Part shown: positions 41,381 to 52,181 of the stretch, in pieces | How the letters are laid out: each line of letters begins with the position of its first letter | Numbering within the stretch: the stretch's first letter is position 1 | Assembly (NCBI GenBank): GCA_020846975.1 | Contig: JADLCX010000050.1 | Coordinates: 53,684 to 117,683 of the forward strand | Source of the DNA: Phycisphaerales bacterium | Lineage (GTDB): Bacteria; Planctomycetota; Phycisphaerae; Phycisphaerales; UBA1924 | Direction: 5' to 3' | Length of the DNA: 64,000 nt | Notes under the pieces: model-generated | Seen by the model: only the letters and a program-made list of their open reading frames with translations | What the model was told of the DNA's origin: nothing | The model's database searches: none | Made by a program: the position numbers and the translations under genes

Positions 41381-42937
41381 ATGTCCACACTCGCTTCCCC
41401 CCCCGCTGCTGCCCCCTCCTCCACCGCACCCTGGACCCGTGTTTCCGACGCGCTGAGGGCCGCGCCGGGGACGAAGGTGACGGTGAAGGGTTGGGTGCGG
41501 ACCCGGCGCGACAGCAAGGCCGAGGGCGGGATGAGTTTCATCGCGCTGCACGACGGGTCGTGCTTCGACACGATCCAGATCGTGGCGAAGGGGGACCTGG
41601 GCAACTACGCGGCGGAGATCGCCCGGCTATGCACGGGGTGCTCGATCGAGTGCGACGGGACGATCGTGACCAACCCGAAGGGCGGGGCGGAGGTCGCGGC
41701 CGGCGCGGCGGACGGGGGCGCGGTGCGGGTGATCGGGTGGGTGGACGATCCGGACAAGTACCCGATCCAGCCGAAGGCGCACTCGTTCGAGTATCTGCGC
41801 GAGGTGGCGCACCTGCGTGTGCGGACCAACACGTTCGGGGCGGTGGCGCGGGTGCGGCACTGCCTGGCGATGGCGATCCATCGGTTCTTCGACGAGCGCG
41901 GGTTCTGCTGGGTGCACACGCCGATCATCACGGCGAGCGACTGCGAGGGGGCTGGGCAGATGTTCCGGGTGAGCACGCTGGACCTGCTTCGGCCGCTGGC
42001 GAGATTGCAGGGCACCGGCGAGTCCGAGGAAGCGAAAAAGGTGCGAGCCGAGTGCGCTGCAAAGCCCGGTATGCCCCCGTGGACCTACGGACAGGTGGAT
42101 TTTTCGAGCGACTTCTTCGGCAAGGAAGCGCACCTGACGGTGAGCGGGCAGCTGAACGTCGAGACATACGCCTGCGCGCTGAGCAACGTGTACACGTTCG
42201 GGCCGACGTTCCGGGCCGAGAACAGCAACACGGCGCGGCACCTGGCGGAGTTCTGGATGATCGAGCCGGAGATGGCGTTCTGCGACCTGGCGTGGGATGC
42301 GGACATCGCCGAGGCGATGCTGAAGCACTGCATCAAGGCCGTGTTCGAGGAGCGCGGCGACGATCTGAGGTTTTTCGATGAGCGGATCGAGAAGGGGCTG
42401 ATCGACCGGCTGAAGCACGTTCTGGAGTCGCCGTTCAAGCGGATCACGTACACGCAGGCGATCGAGATCCTTGAGGAAGCGGTCAGGAGCGGGAAGAAGA
42501 AGTTCGAGTTCCCGGTGAAGTGGGGCACGGACCTGCAGAGCGAGCACGAGCGGTACCTGACCGAGGAGCACTTCATGCTGCCGGTGATCCTGACGAACTA
42601 CCCGAAGCAGATCAAGGCGTTCTACATGCGGCTGGATGAGGGGTGCGCGCCGGGGCGGGAGACGGTGAGCGCGATGGACATTCTTGTGCCGAAGATCGGC
42701 GAGATCATCGGCGGGAGCCAGCGCGAGGAGCGGCTGGAGAAGCTCGACCAGCGGATCGACGAGATGGGCCTCGACAAGAACGCCTATTGGTGGTACCGCG
42801 ACCTGCGGCGGTACGGCACGGTGCCGCACGCGGGGTTCGGGCTGGGGTTCGAGCGGCTGATCCTGTTCGTGACGGGGATGCAGAACATCCGGGATGTGAT
42901 CCCTTTCCCGCGGGCGCCGAAGCAGGCGGAGTTTTGA
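41381..42937 (+). CDS. asnS: Asparaginyl-tRNA synthetase
   Basis: This class II aminoacyl-tRNA synthetase charges tRNA-Asn. The 518-residue protein has an OB-fold domain ([19 protein letters not shown]), motif 2 ([20 protein letters not shown]) and motif 3 ([17 protein letters not shown]). Ser/Asn/His residues, as in [10 protein letters not shown] and ENSNT, fit AsnRS rather than AspRS. The ATG at 41381 follows an in-frame stretch through a repeat, which I exclude. An insert of about 40 residues ([20 protein letters not shown] and [14 protein letters not shown]) lies between FRVSTLD and [14 protein letters not shown], where many AsnRS have a short link. A hairpin GTGCCGCGT/ACGCGGCAC (41313-41339) precedes the gene and may be regulatory. 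Confidence 0.95.
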   Translation: MSTLASPPAAAPSSTAPWTRVSDALRAAPGTKVTVKGWVRTRRDSKAEGGMSFIALHDGSCFDTIQIVAKGDLGNYAAEIARLCTGCSIECDGTIVTNPKGGAEVAAGAADGGAVRVIGWVDDPDKYPIQPKAHSFEYLREVAHLRVRTNTFGAVARVRHCLAMAIHRFFDERGFCWVHTPIITASDCEGAGQMFRVSTLDLLRPLARLQGTGESEEAKKVRAECAAKPGMPPWTYGQVDFSSDFFGKEAHLTVSGQLNVETYACALSNVYTFGPTFRAENSNTARHLAEFWMIEPEMAFCDLAWDADIAEAMLKHCIKAVFEERGDDLRFFDERIEKGLIDRLKHVLESPFKRITYTQAIEILEEAVRSGKKKFEFPVKWGTDLQSEHERYLTEEHFMLPVILTNYPKQIKAFYMRLDEGCAPGRETVSAMDILVPKIGEIIGGSQREERLEKLDQRIDEMGLDKNAYWWYRDLRRYGTVPHAGFGLGFERLILFVTGMQNIRDVIPFPRAPKQAEF

Positions 42938-43045
42938 GGCGAAGGACCAGCGACCGATCCCGTAGATGCTGGCCCGTGACCCCTCGGCGTTCGCAGAACT
43001 CGTGCTGAGTGGCGGCATCGACGGTTGAGTTGAGCGGAGGCTCCC

Positions 43046-44068
43046 ATGTCGAACATTCTTCTGGCAGCGCTGTTGACAACCATGTCTCCCGCAGCGCAGG
43101 TTGTGCGTGCCCAGACACCGCCCGCGGCCTCGTCGGCCACACCCGCGGCGGCGGATGACGACCCGGCCCGCATCAAGGATGCCGCCGCGCACTACCCCGT
43201 GCTCGCGACCGCACGCACACTCGCGGACGCGAAGGCTCTCGAAGAGCTCCAGAAGCCGGGCAAGGTGCTGTTCACGGAGGGGTTCGAGTCGGTCGATGCG
43301 TTCAAGGCGGCGTTCGAGGTTTTGGGCCGGAAAGAAGGCCGCGCGGCGGTTGTGAGTGATGCGGGGCTGGCGCACACCGGGACGGGCGTGCTCAAACTCA
43401 CCACCCCCGCCAACGACGGGAAGTCCATCGGCGCGGGGCCGTCGTACTGGTTCGGGCCGGAGGGACACGACCGCGTGTACCTGCGCTATTACATGAAGTT
43501 CGCCGAGGATTACGACCAGGGGAACCTGAACCACACCGGGGGCGGGCTCGCGGCGGTCGCGGGCGATGGGAAGTGGGACCAGATGGGCAAGGCGGGCATC
43601 CGGCCGCGGGGCGATGACCGGTTCACGGTGGGCTTCGAGCCGTGGAAGGACTGGGGCCGCAACGCCGCGCCCGGGCAGATGGCGATGTACGTGTACTGGC
43701 CGGACATGAAGCGCGACCGGGACGGGAACTTCTGGGGGAACCTGATGATGCCGGAGGAGAAGGAGCGGTTCATCCCCGAGCGCGGCCGGTGGTACTGCTT
43801 CGAGCAGATGATCAAGGCCAACACGCCGGGGAAGTCGGACGGGGATCTGGCGGCGTGGATCGACGGGAAGTTGTACATGCACCTCACGGGCTTCCGCTGG
43901 CGGACCAGCGACGAGGTGAGACTCAAGCGGTTCAACCTCGCGGCGTACATCCACCAATCGACGCGCGAGAACACGGTGTGGTACGACGATGTCGTGCTCT
44001 CGACGGGGTACATCGGGCCGACGGCCGAGCCGAGCGCGAAGCCGGGCGCGGCCGATCCGGCGAGGTAG
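43046..44068 (+). CDS. Secreted jelly-roll protein resembling polysaccharide lyase/lectin folds
   Basis: This 340-residue protein starts with a Sec signal peptide (NILLAALLTTMSPAAQVVRA) and has GGAGG upstream of the ATG. The body contains LFTEGFESVDAFKAAFE, GPEGHDRVYLRYYMKF, RGRWYCFEQMIKANTP, then AAWIDGKLYMHL and NTVWYDDVVLSTGYIGP. This order (damaged-end beta-strands, RWYCFE, TVWYDDV) resembles concanavalin-A/alginate-lyase-like jelly rolls (PL14-like) found in many planctomycetes. Whether it binds or cleaves polysaccharide is not known. Confidence 0.7.
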   Translation: MSNILLAALLTTMSPAAQVVRAQTPPAASSATPAAADDDPARIKDAAAHYPVLATARTLADAKALEELQKPGKVLFTEGFESVDAFKAAFEVLGRKEGRAAVVSDAGLAHTGTGVLKLTTPANDGKSIGAGPSYWFGPEGHDRVYLRYYMKFAEDYDQGNLNHTGGGLAAVAGDGKWDQMGKAGIRPRGDDRFTVGFEPWKDWGRNAAPGQMAMYVYWPDMKRDRDGNFWGNLMMPEEKERFIPERGRWYCFEQMIKANTPGKSDGDLAAWIDGKLYMHLTGFRWRTSDEVRLKRFNLAAYIHQSTRENTVWYDDVVLSTGYIGPTAEPSAKPGAADPAR

Positions 44069-44107
44069 GGCAGCCGCGGGGTCGGTCCGTCGGTATGGTG
44101 TGTACCC

Positions 44108-44932
44108 ATGCCCCGGCTGATCGTCCCGTTCATTATCCAACTGGGTCTTGCGCTGGCCGCGGTGGCGATCGCGCCGCGGATCGCGCGGGCCTCCCGGCCG
44201 GTGTGGATCGGCGCGTGCGTTGTCTCGCTAGGGGCGATGCTGCTGTGGCCGCTGATGCGGGTGTTCCCGGTCGAGCCGATCCGGCTGCTGGGCGCGGCCG
44301 CGGTTGCGTGCATCGAACTGACCGCGCTGGCGATCCCGGCGGCGCTGCTGTTCGCGGTCGCGGCGCGGCACGTGCCGAGGAAGTCCGACGGACGGGCGAT
44401 CCTCGCGCTGACCGCGGTGGCGGGGCTGTACTTCCTCAAGGCCGGGTGGTGGATGGTCTCGCCGGGCGTGAGCGGGCTCGGCGCGACGAACGTGGACTCG
44501 AACGGGGTGTGCCGGCAATCGACGGGGTACACGTGCGCGGCATCGTCGATGGTGACGATGCTCCGAGCGCGGGGCGTGGCGGCGGAGGAACAGGAGATGG
44601 CGCGGCTGTCGCACACGCAGGTCGGCGGCGGGGCGACGGACTCGCGCGTGCTGTGGGCGCTGGAGCGGAAGTTGGCGACGACCTCGCTGCGGCCTCGCTA
44701 CCAGAGGCTGGGTCTTGATGGGCTGGTTGCCGCGAGCAAGCCGTGCCTCGTGCAGCTCGACTGGGGCTACTTCACCTCGCACATGGTGCCTGTGCTGGAG
44801 GCAAGCGCCGAGACGGTCGTGATCGGCGACCCGTTGAGCGGCCGGCGAGAGATGGCCGCGGCGGAGTTCATGCGGAAATGGAAGGGTGCGGCGATCACCG
44901 TCGGGCCTGCGCCGTTGTCCGCCAGGGAGTAG
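44108..44932 (+). CDS. Membrane-anchored C39-like cysteine peptidase
   Basis: This 274-residue protein has four N-terminal hydrophobic segments (LIVPFIIQLGLALAAVAI, IGACVVSLGAMLLWPLM, LLGAAAVACIELTALAI and AILALTAVAGLYFLKAG), then a C39-like domain. The Cys lies in CRQSTGYTCAASSMVTML, the His in YFTSHMVPVLEAS and the Asp in VIGDPLSGRRE. Papain-like C39 domains cleave double-glycine leader peptides in ABC exporters, but here no ABC domain is present. It may process secreted peptides or act on the cell wall. The class is fairly secure; the substrate is unknown. Confidence 0.78.
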   Translation: MPRLIVPFIIQLGLALAAVAIAPRIARASRPVWIGACVVSLGAMLLWPLMRVFPVEPIRLLGAAAVACIELTALAIPAALLFAVAARHVPRKSDGRAILALTAVAGLYFLKAGWWMVSPGVSGLGATNVDSNGVCRQSTGYTCAASSMVTMLRARGVAAEEQEMARLSHTQVGGGATDSRVLWALERKLATTSLRPRYQRLGLDGLVAASKPCLVQLDWGYFTSHMVPVLEASAETVVIGDPLSGRREMAAAEFMRKWKGAAITVGPAPLSARE

Positions 44933-44965
44933 CCGCACCCGCCTCGAGAACGCGGCATAGACAGA

Positions 44966-44992
44966 CCCGCCCCGGAGAGGCGGGGTACCCTG
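44966..44992. repeat. Short palindrome related to the inverted-repeat elements
   Basis: CCCGCCCCGGAGAGGCGGGG contains a CCCGCC/GGCGGG stem and is followed by TACCCTG, matching the GGGGTACCC cores of the elements at 41165 and 53708. It lies just upstream of the DUF1801 gene. Confidence 0.55.
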
Positions 44993-44998
44993 CTTGTC

Positions 44999-45604
44999 AT
45001 GCAATCCAAGGCGGCCACCGTCGCTCGGTATCTCGCGGAACTCCCCGAAGACCGGCGCGCGGTCATCTCGGCGGTGCGCAGGGTGATCCTGGAGAATCTC
45101 GACGAGGGGTACGCCGAGGGGATGCAGTACGGGGCGATCGGCTACTTCGTGCCGCACAGCATCTACCCGGCGGGCTATCACTGCGACCCGAGGCAGCCGC
45201 TGCCGTTTGCGGGGCTGGGCTCGCAGAAGAACCACCTGTCGCTGGGGCTGATGTGCTGTTACAGCGACAGCGAGGAGAACCGGTGGCTGCGGGCGGCGTG
45301 GGTCAAGGCGGGCAAGAAGCTCGACATGGGGAAGGTGTGCATCCGGTTCAAGAAGCTCGACGATGTGCCGCTGGAGGTGATCGGCGAGGCGGTGCGTCGG
45401 GTGCCGGCGGCGAAGTACATCGCGATCTACGAGAGCGCGCTGGCGCAGCAGCGCGGGAGCGCGGCCAGAGCGCCGAAGACCGTCGCCGCGAAGAAGACCG
45501 GCAAGCCCAAGCGGACCAAGCCCGCCCCCTCCACTTCTCCCGCCCGTCTTACCCGCGCGGGCAAGGCCGCCAAGAAGACTTCCGCGAAGTCTCGCAAGCG
45601 ATGA
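44999..45604 (+). CDS. DUF1801-domain protein with Lys/Ala-rich tail
   Basis: Residues 1-145 match DUF1801: VARYLAELPEDRRAVISAVR, GMQYGAIGYFVPHSIYPAG, LGLMCCYSDSEEN and GKVCIRFKKLDDVP. The remaining 55 residues are Lys/Ala/Thr/Pro-rich (APKTVAAKKTGKPKRTKPAP, AAKKTSAKSRKR), like the tails of histone-H1-like proteins, suggesting nucleic-acid binding. DUF1801 has no defined function. The ATG at 44999 is the only good start. Confidence 0.85.
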   Translation: MQSKAATVARYLAELPEDRRAVISAVRRVILENLDEGYAEGMQYGAIGYFVPHSIYPAGYHCDPRQPLPFAGLGSQKNHLSLGLMCCYSDSEENRWLRAAWVKAGKKLDMGKVCIRFKKLDDVPLEVIGEAVRRVPAAKYIAIYESALAQQRGSAARAPKTVAAKKTGKPKRTKPAPSTSPARLTRAGKAAKKTSAKSRKR

Positions 45605-45772
45605 GCCGATCGCATGGACGCCCCATCGTGTTGGATGCGGGCGTGCGCGAGGGTTTGTGACTGCGCGTGGCGGCCCCGCCATCAGGCGGTCATCATCATC
45701 TCGCCCACCCGGGCGGGTATGACGCGCGGAGCGGGGCTCTGGTGGAGCGCGCGGGGTCGGCCGATGAACAGG

Positions 45773-46636
45773 CTACATCCCGATGCTGGGGATCCACGCG
45801 CTGACTGGCTCGCGGTACGGGCCGGTGGTCATGTAGTTGAACAGTTTGATCGCGCGCCCGCCGCGCGACATGAGCGCGCGGTGCAGTTCGTGCTGCCCGA
45901 GCGGAACGATCGTCTTGTGGAACTGCGGCGGGGCGTGGCGCACGGTGTGCGACGCCAGCGCGGCCAGGTCCTCGGGCGACTCGGCGAACCCGTGCCCGAG
46001 GAAACTCGGGAAGAAGTACCCCACATCTCGGCGGCCGCGCGAAAGGATGAAGCCGGGCAGGCCGATCTTCAGGAACCCGGCGACCTCGTTGACGCGCGGG
46101 GCGTGGTAGTGCCTCCGCGACAGGCCGTCGATCACCGGCAGGTCGCGCTCGGTGACGGGCCTCGCGCCTTCGAGATCCCGCTCCGCGGGCGCCGGCCGCA
46201 ACAGGACGCAAGCCTCGCGCCAGTCGAACCCGAGCCTGGTGTAGAGCGAGAGCGAGGAGGTGTTGATGGCCTCCTGCTGGAGGCGGACCTGCGGGACCCC
46301 GCGCCGCGCCGCCTCGTTCAACACCGCCTGCATCAGCATCCGCCCGACTCCTCGTGACTGGGCGGACGGATCGACGGTGATCGGCCCCACGCCCGCGACC
46401 TGGTCCGCAAAGCCGATGAAGTTGGACCCGAGGATGGTCCGGCCGTCATCGCCGAGGGCGACGAACCCGGCGAACGCCGTGTCCGAGCCGAACAGCCCGA
46501 TGACCATGCCCGCGGTCTCGACCGAATCGAAGTCTCGCTCGACACCGTGGCGATCCTGCAATGAACCGAAGGCCTCGAAGCAGATCCGGGCGCAGGGGGC
46601 GTAATCGGCGGGCGTGATGGGGCGGATGGTCGGCAT
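45773..46636 (-). CDS. GNAT-family N-acetyltransferase
   Basis: The N-terminal half is a GNAT domain: IRPITPADYAPCARICFEAF, VGPITVDPSAQSRGVGRMLM (acetyl-CoA-binding Q/RxxGxG/A as QSRGVGRM) and NTSSLSLYTRLGFDWRE. A second, degenerate domain follows, with VTERDLPVIDGLSRR and FFPSFLGHG, as in two-domain GNAT proteins. It is 287 residues and transcribed from the minus strand. Its substrate cannot be inferred. It is divergent from the Gfo/Idh/MocA gene. Confidence 0.88.
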   Translation of the reverse strand: MPTIRPITPADYAPCARICFEAFGSLQDRHGVERDFDSVETAGMVIGLFGSDTAFAGFVALGDDGRTILGSNFIGFADQVAGVGPITVDPSAQSRGVGRMLMQAVLNEAARRGVPQVRLQQEAINTSSLSLYTRLGFDWREACVLLRPAPAERDLEGARPVTERDLPVIDGLSRRHYHAPRVNEVAGFLKIGLPGFILSRGRRDVGYFFPSFLGHGFAESPEDLAALASHTVRHAPPQFHKTIVPLGQHELHRALMSRGGRAIKLFNYMTTGPYREPVSAWIPSIGM

Positions 46637-46811
46637 GGGGGCAGACCGTACGCCCGCTCGCAGACGGGGGCGGTGTGTTGGGGCGGGAATCTGGAAGCCT
46701 GCTGGTTGGGAGACTCGCCCGAAGCGACCGACGACCGACGACCGAGTCCGCGGAGATGCGATAGACTCGGAGGATCACCGACGGGGCGGGCGGGGATATG
46801 CGAGGGCGCTC

Positions 46812-48281
46812 ATGGACTCCACCCGCTCCGGTTCCGTCAACCTCGACTCGATCTCCGGCTCGATGTCTCGCCGCCGGTTCCTCCGGCACGCCGCGCTGGT
46901 GGGCGCTGCGGGGAGCGCGGCGGCGCTGGCCACGACGGGCGCGCTCGCCATGCCCGGGTCGCGGCGACCGGGGTTGGCGGACACCAGGTTGCGCGTGCTC
47001 TCGATCGGCGTGGTCGGGACGATCGGCGAGGCGGACCGCAAGGCCGTGGCCTCGCACCCCAGGGCCGAGATCGTCGGCCTGTGCGATGTCGATGCCGAGG
47101 CGATGGGCAAGGCGGTCAAGGACCACCCTCAGGCGTTCAAGTGCGAGGACTACCGCGAGGCGTTCGACAGGCACGGGGACAGGTTCGATGCGGTGATCGT
47201 GGCGACGCCGGACCACTCGCACTGCGCGATCATGACGCTGGCGCTGTCGAAGGGCAAGCATGTGTACGGACAGAAGCCGCTGGTGCAGCAGCTCGAAGAA
47301 CTGGAACTGCTCGGGCGCGCGGTGAAGGCGAGCCCGAGGCTGGTCACGCAGACGGGCGCGCAGCGGATCGAGCACGCGCCCCGGCGCGCGGCGGTGGACA
47401 TCCTGAAATCCGGCGGGCTGGGGAAGGTCATCGAGGTGCACATCGCCTTCGGCGGCAGCGCGCTCGCGGGCGGGCACTACTTCGCGGATGGCCGGCTCGG
47501 CGAACCGATCGAGCCGCCGAAGGGCTTCAACTACGACCTGTGGCTCAACGGCGCGCAGCACGAGCCTTGCCGGCCGCAGATGGTGCAGAGGCAGTGGCGG
47601 AGCTGGTGGAAGTACGGCGGCGGCCAGATCGCCGACTGGGTGGTGCACCTGACGGATGTGGTCTTCTACGCCTTCCCCGAACTCACCAGCCCCGTGCGTG
47701 TCTGCTCGCGCACACCCTCGCGTGATCTCTCCAACTTCCACGCCCGCCGCGTGAGCTCGACACTGACCTACAACACCATCCACTCGCCCGAGAAGTTCGC
47801 AAACAGCACCTGCAACTTTTACTTCTATGACAGCGGGATGATGCCCGACCGCGAGCAGATCGGCCTGGGCAAGAAGGAGGGCGACAACAACGGCTGGCCG
47901 AGCGGCATCGTCACCGTCGTCGTGTGCGAGGGCGGGACGCTCGTGCTCGCGCCCGAGGGGCCGCTGGAGATCTGGCGAGAGGGGAAGATGACGGACGGGA
48001 TGCAGTGGCCCGGGCTCCCCAAGTACGAGAAGTTCAACCACTGGCACGCCTGGGTGGACAAGGCCCTCGGGATCGACACGCCGCACCGCTGGATGCCGTT
48101 CGAGATCGGGCTGAGGTGCACCGAGCCGGGGCTGCTCGCGGTGAAGGCCGCGAAGTTCCCCGGCATGGAACTGGATTGGGGCGGGGGATCGTTCACGAAC
48201 AGCGCGCGGGCATCGGAGACCCTGGTGCGGCGGCCGGGCGGCTACCGCAAGGGGTTCGAGCCGGTGAGGGTTGGGGTGTGA
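46812..48281 (+). CDS. Tat-exported Gfo/Idh/MocA-family oxidoreductase
   Basis: The protein is 489 residues from ATG 46812, or 472 from ATG 46863. It has a twin-arginine signal (SRRRFLRHAALVGAAGSAAA) and a Rossmann domain (VLSIGVVGTIGEADRKAVAS), with VGLCDVDAEAMGKAVKDHP and VIVATPDHSHCAIMTLAL followed by GKHVYGQKPL, which is the Gfo/Idh/MocA signature (EKP as QKP). The C-terminal domain contains GGQIADWVVHLTDVV and NHWHAWVDKAL. Planctomycetes encode many of these exported oxidoreductases, which probably act on sugars or sugar derivatives. The specific substrate is unknown. Confidence 0.92.
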   Translation: MDSTRSGSVNLDSISGSMSRRRFLRHAALVGAAGSAAALATTGALAMPGSRRPGLADTRLRVLSIGVVGTIGEADRKAVASHPRAEIVGLCDVDAEAMGKAVKDHPQAFKCEDYREAFDRHGDRFDAVIVATPDHSHCAIMTLALSKGKHVYGQKPLVQQLEELELLGRAVKASPRLVTQTGAQRIEHAPRRAAVDILKSGGLGKVIEVHIAFGGSALAGGHYFADGRLGEPIEPPKGFNYDLWLNGAQHEPCRPQMVQRQWRSWWKYGGGQIADWVVHLTDVVFYAFPELTSPVRVCSRTPSRDLSNFHARRVSSTLTYNTIHSPEKFANSTCNFYFYDSGMMPDREQIGLGKKEGDNNGWPSGIVTVVVCEGGTLVLAPEGPLEIWREGKMTDGMQWPGLPKYEKFNHWHAWVDKALGIDTPHRWMPFEIGLRCTEPGLLAVKAAKFPGMELDWGGGSFTNSARASETLVRRPGGYRKGFEPVRVGV

Positions 48282-48309
48282 GGAGTGATGAGGTGAGCGG
48301 GTGCCCGGC

Positions 48310-48855
48310 CTAACTCGCGGCATCCGCGGCCAACTCGGAGATGGCTTTCAACATACGGCGAAATGACCTGGACGTTCGCTCAGCTCGCGACAGATCGAGC
48401 TGCGCACAAAGTCTGGGCTGATCCGCCGTAGGGCTGTATCGTCCGAGGCGTTGCGCGAGCCACGCTTTGCCGCCGCGTGCCTCATCGGCAACCTCGGTGC
48501 ATGCATCGTCGCCTGCGACGAGCCAGGACTCGAACTCACGCACGGCGAAGACGACACGCACAATTCTGTTTCCGAGAGCGCGAGCAAACTGCTCCTGCAA
48601 GCGAGGTCCAAGCTCGGCCGCGCATTGGTTGTCGGCATCAAGAACCACAAGCACGCCGCCTCGCCCTTCGCCCTGTCGGATGTTCGCCTCCACCATGCGA
48701 GCGTACTTGTCGATCTCAGTCGGATTGATGATTCGCTGTCGCTTTACGCGCACCGGCCGGGAAACGGAGAGTGTTGGATGCAACCGGCGCAACAGCACCG
48801 GCACCGCGTCTACTTCACCGTGCCCTTCCACGATCGAGGCGAGCACGTAGCTCAT
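48310..48855 (-). CDS. DUF4276 TOPRIM-like protein, partner of the upstream ATPase
   Basis: This 181-residue protein begins MSYVLASIVEGHGEVDAVPV, where Glu10 and/or Glu14 fit TOPRIM motif 1. It continues GGVLVVLDADNQCAAELG, giving the DxD of motif 2 (Asp73, Asp75), then VVFAVREFESWLV. This is the DUF4276 pattern. TOPRIM domains cleave DNA or RNA in OLD-family nucleases and in the AriB subunit of PARIS. Its start overlaps the stop of the ATPase gene (ATGA), so the two are translationally coupled. It is likely the effector of the pair; activity is inferred, not shown. Confidence 0.82.
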   Translation of the reverse strand: MSYVLASIVEGHGEVDAVPVLLRRLHPTLSVSRPVRVKRQRIINPTEIDKYARMVEANIRQGEGRGGVLVVLDADNQCAAELGPRLQEQFARALGNRIVRVVFAVREFESWLVAGDDACTEVADEARGGKAWLAQRLGRYSPTADQPRLCAQLDLSRAERTSRSFRRMLKAISELAADAAS

Positions 48856-50072
48856 GCGATGGCCTCGAAGAGCGTGCCGCGAGCCTCCTCCTGTTGTTTC
48901 AGGTCGGCCGCGTCGGGTTCGAGTTGATCAAGGCGCAACAGTTCGCCGGCCGAGCATAGGTGGTCTCTCATCAGTTCGGCCTTGTGGGGGCTGAGCTGGC
49001 CGACAACAGTGCGACCGTTGTCGAGCAGCACCGGACGAATCATGTCTGGCTTCACCGCGGAGTGTTCGAGGAGATCGGGGCTGTGGCAGGTGACAATCAG
49101 CTGCGTCGTCTCCGCACCCTCGGCGAGCGCCTCCATCATCGCGCCAGCCGCGGCCGGGTGCAGCGAGGTCTCGGGCTCTTCGATGCCGATGAGCGTCGGC
49201 CCTGAGCTCTTGGAGGGCCCAGCGGAGACCACGGACACGAGGATACCGATCGCACGAATTGTGCCATCGGAGAGTGAGATCGCGTCGAAGTTCGAGTTAC
49301 GGGAACCTTCGGGAACCTGCACTTCCTGCGACACCTCGATCGTCTCGAGCGCTCCGGCCTGCTTGTGGGCGATGCGTGAGATGGGGACGCCGATCGCGCG
49401 GATGAACTGCAGCACGCGATTCAGTCGGCCGCCGTTGCTCGACTGAAGCTGCTTTATGACGCTGGCGAGGTTACGGCCGTCGTGCGAGAGCAGTTCGCCG
49501 GGCTCGGGGCGACCGGGGAGCTTCATCGCTTCGGGGTTGAGGTTGTGGAAGGTCATCCGGCGCAGGACATCCCACACCAGGCGGAATTCCGGCTGACCCG
49601 ATGCGGCGACGAGGAACAGGCGGTCTGACGACACGGCGGGCGGCGCCGACTGGAGCGTCCAACGGGTCACGGCATCGCCATCGATATCAAACTCATGGCG
49701 AATGCCGCCGCCGGCGTCGAACACGCGGCAGCGTTCTCGATCGACGCGGAACGCGAGCCCTTTCACTGCGGCGATGCGAAAGGAGTACTCGGCTTCGCCC
49801 GCCGGTGTTCGAACCCGCAGCGCAACGCCGGGATGAGTCGGTCTGCCTCCGAGGGACTTGCGGCGGACCTGATCGATACCACCACGTTCACGGATGGCGA
49901 ACTCAAGGGTGGTATTCAGTGCATCAGCCGTGAACCGAAGAGCGTCGAGGATGTTGCTCTTGCCGACACCGTTGCGGCCGACGAGCACCGTGAGCGGCGC
50001 GAGTTCGATTTCGCACGACTCGATGCTCTTGTAGTTGCGGAGGGCGAGATGGGTGACGCTGCGGGTGTCCAT
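48852..50072 (-). CDS. AAA/ABC-type ATPase (AAA_21-like), candidate defence sensor
   Basis: This 406-residue protein has the SMC/ABC-type ATPase motifs of OLD-like AAA_21/AAA_15 proteins: SVTHLALRNYKSIESCEIEL, VLVGRNGVGKSNILDAL (Walker A, 30-45), ISLSDGTIRAIGIL (signature), LIGIEEPETSLHP (Walker B) and LIVTCHSPDLL (switch His). No nuclease domain is fused to it; the TOPRIM-like DUF4276 protein is encoded immediately downstream with a 4-base overlap. Such pairs occur among phage-defence systems. The gene lies 21 bases after thiC and could be co-transcribed with it. No Shine-Dalgarno is evident. Confidence 0.88.
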   Translation of the reverse strand: MDTRSVTHLALRNYKSIESCEIELAPLTVLVGRNGVGKSNILDALRFTADALNTTLEFAIRERGGIDQVRRKSLGGRPTHPGVALRVRTPAGEAEYSFRIAAVKGLAFRVDRERCRVFDAGGGIRHEFDIDGDAVTRWTLQSAPPAVSSDRLFLVAASGQPEFRLVWDVLRRMTFHNLNPEAMKLPGRPEPGELLSHDGRNLASVIKQLQSSNGGRLNRVLQFIRAIGVPISRIAHKQAGALETIEVSQEVQVPEGSRNSNFDAISLSDGTIRAIGILVSVVSAGPSKSSGPTLIGIEEPETSLHPAAAGAMMEALAEGAETTQLIVTCHSPDLLEHSAVKPDMIRPVLLDNGRTVVGQLSPHKAELMRDHLCSAGELLRLDQLEPDAADLKQQEEARGTLFEAIA

Positions 50073-50093
50073 ACGGGTTTCAGTAGCAGTGTA

Positions 50094-52076
<1,983 letters not shown>

Positions 52077-52078
52077 CG

Positions 52079-52155
52079 CGTTCCCTCCGCCGGTACAAAC
52101 CGGATCAGGTTCAACGGGTGCTTCTCAGCGGCGACCCCTGCTGATCGCCGCGCCC
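52079..52155 (-). promoter_or_regulatory. TPP riboswitch (thi box) upstream of thiC
   Basis: On the minus strand the sequence has the diagnostic TPP elements in order: GGGGTCGCCGCTGAGA, CACCCGTTGAACCTGAT and CCGGTTTGTACCGGCGGAGG followed by GAA. The CTGAGA and ACCCGTTGAACCTGAT blocks are conserved in TPP aptamers. The GGAGGG at the 3' end doubles as ribosome-binding site six bases before the thiC ATG, so control is probably at translation initiation. Confidence 0.93.
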
Positions 52156-52181
52156 CGAGCTTGCGATACTGTAGGTCGCCC

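Noticed and set aside
41627..44140. 837-codon minus-strand frame
   Set aside because: Antisense to asnS and the jelly-roll protein; Arg/Pro-rich shadow.
46446..48323. 625-codon minus-strand frame
   Set aside because: Antisense to the Gfo/Idh/MocA gene and overlapping the GNAT gene in another frame.
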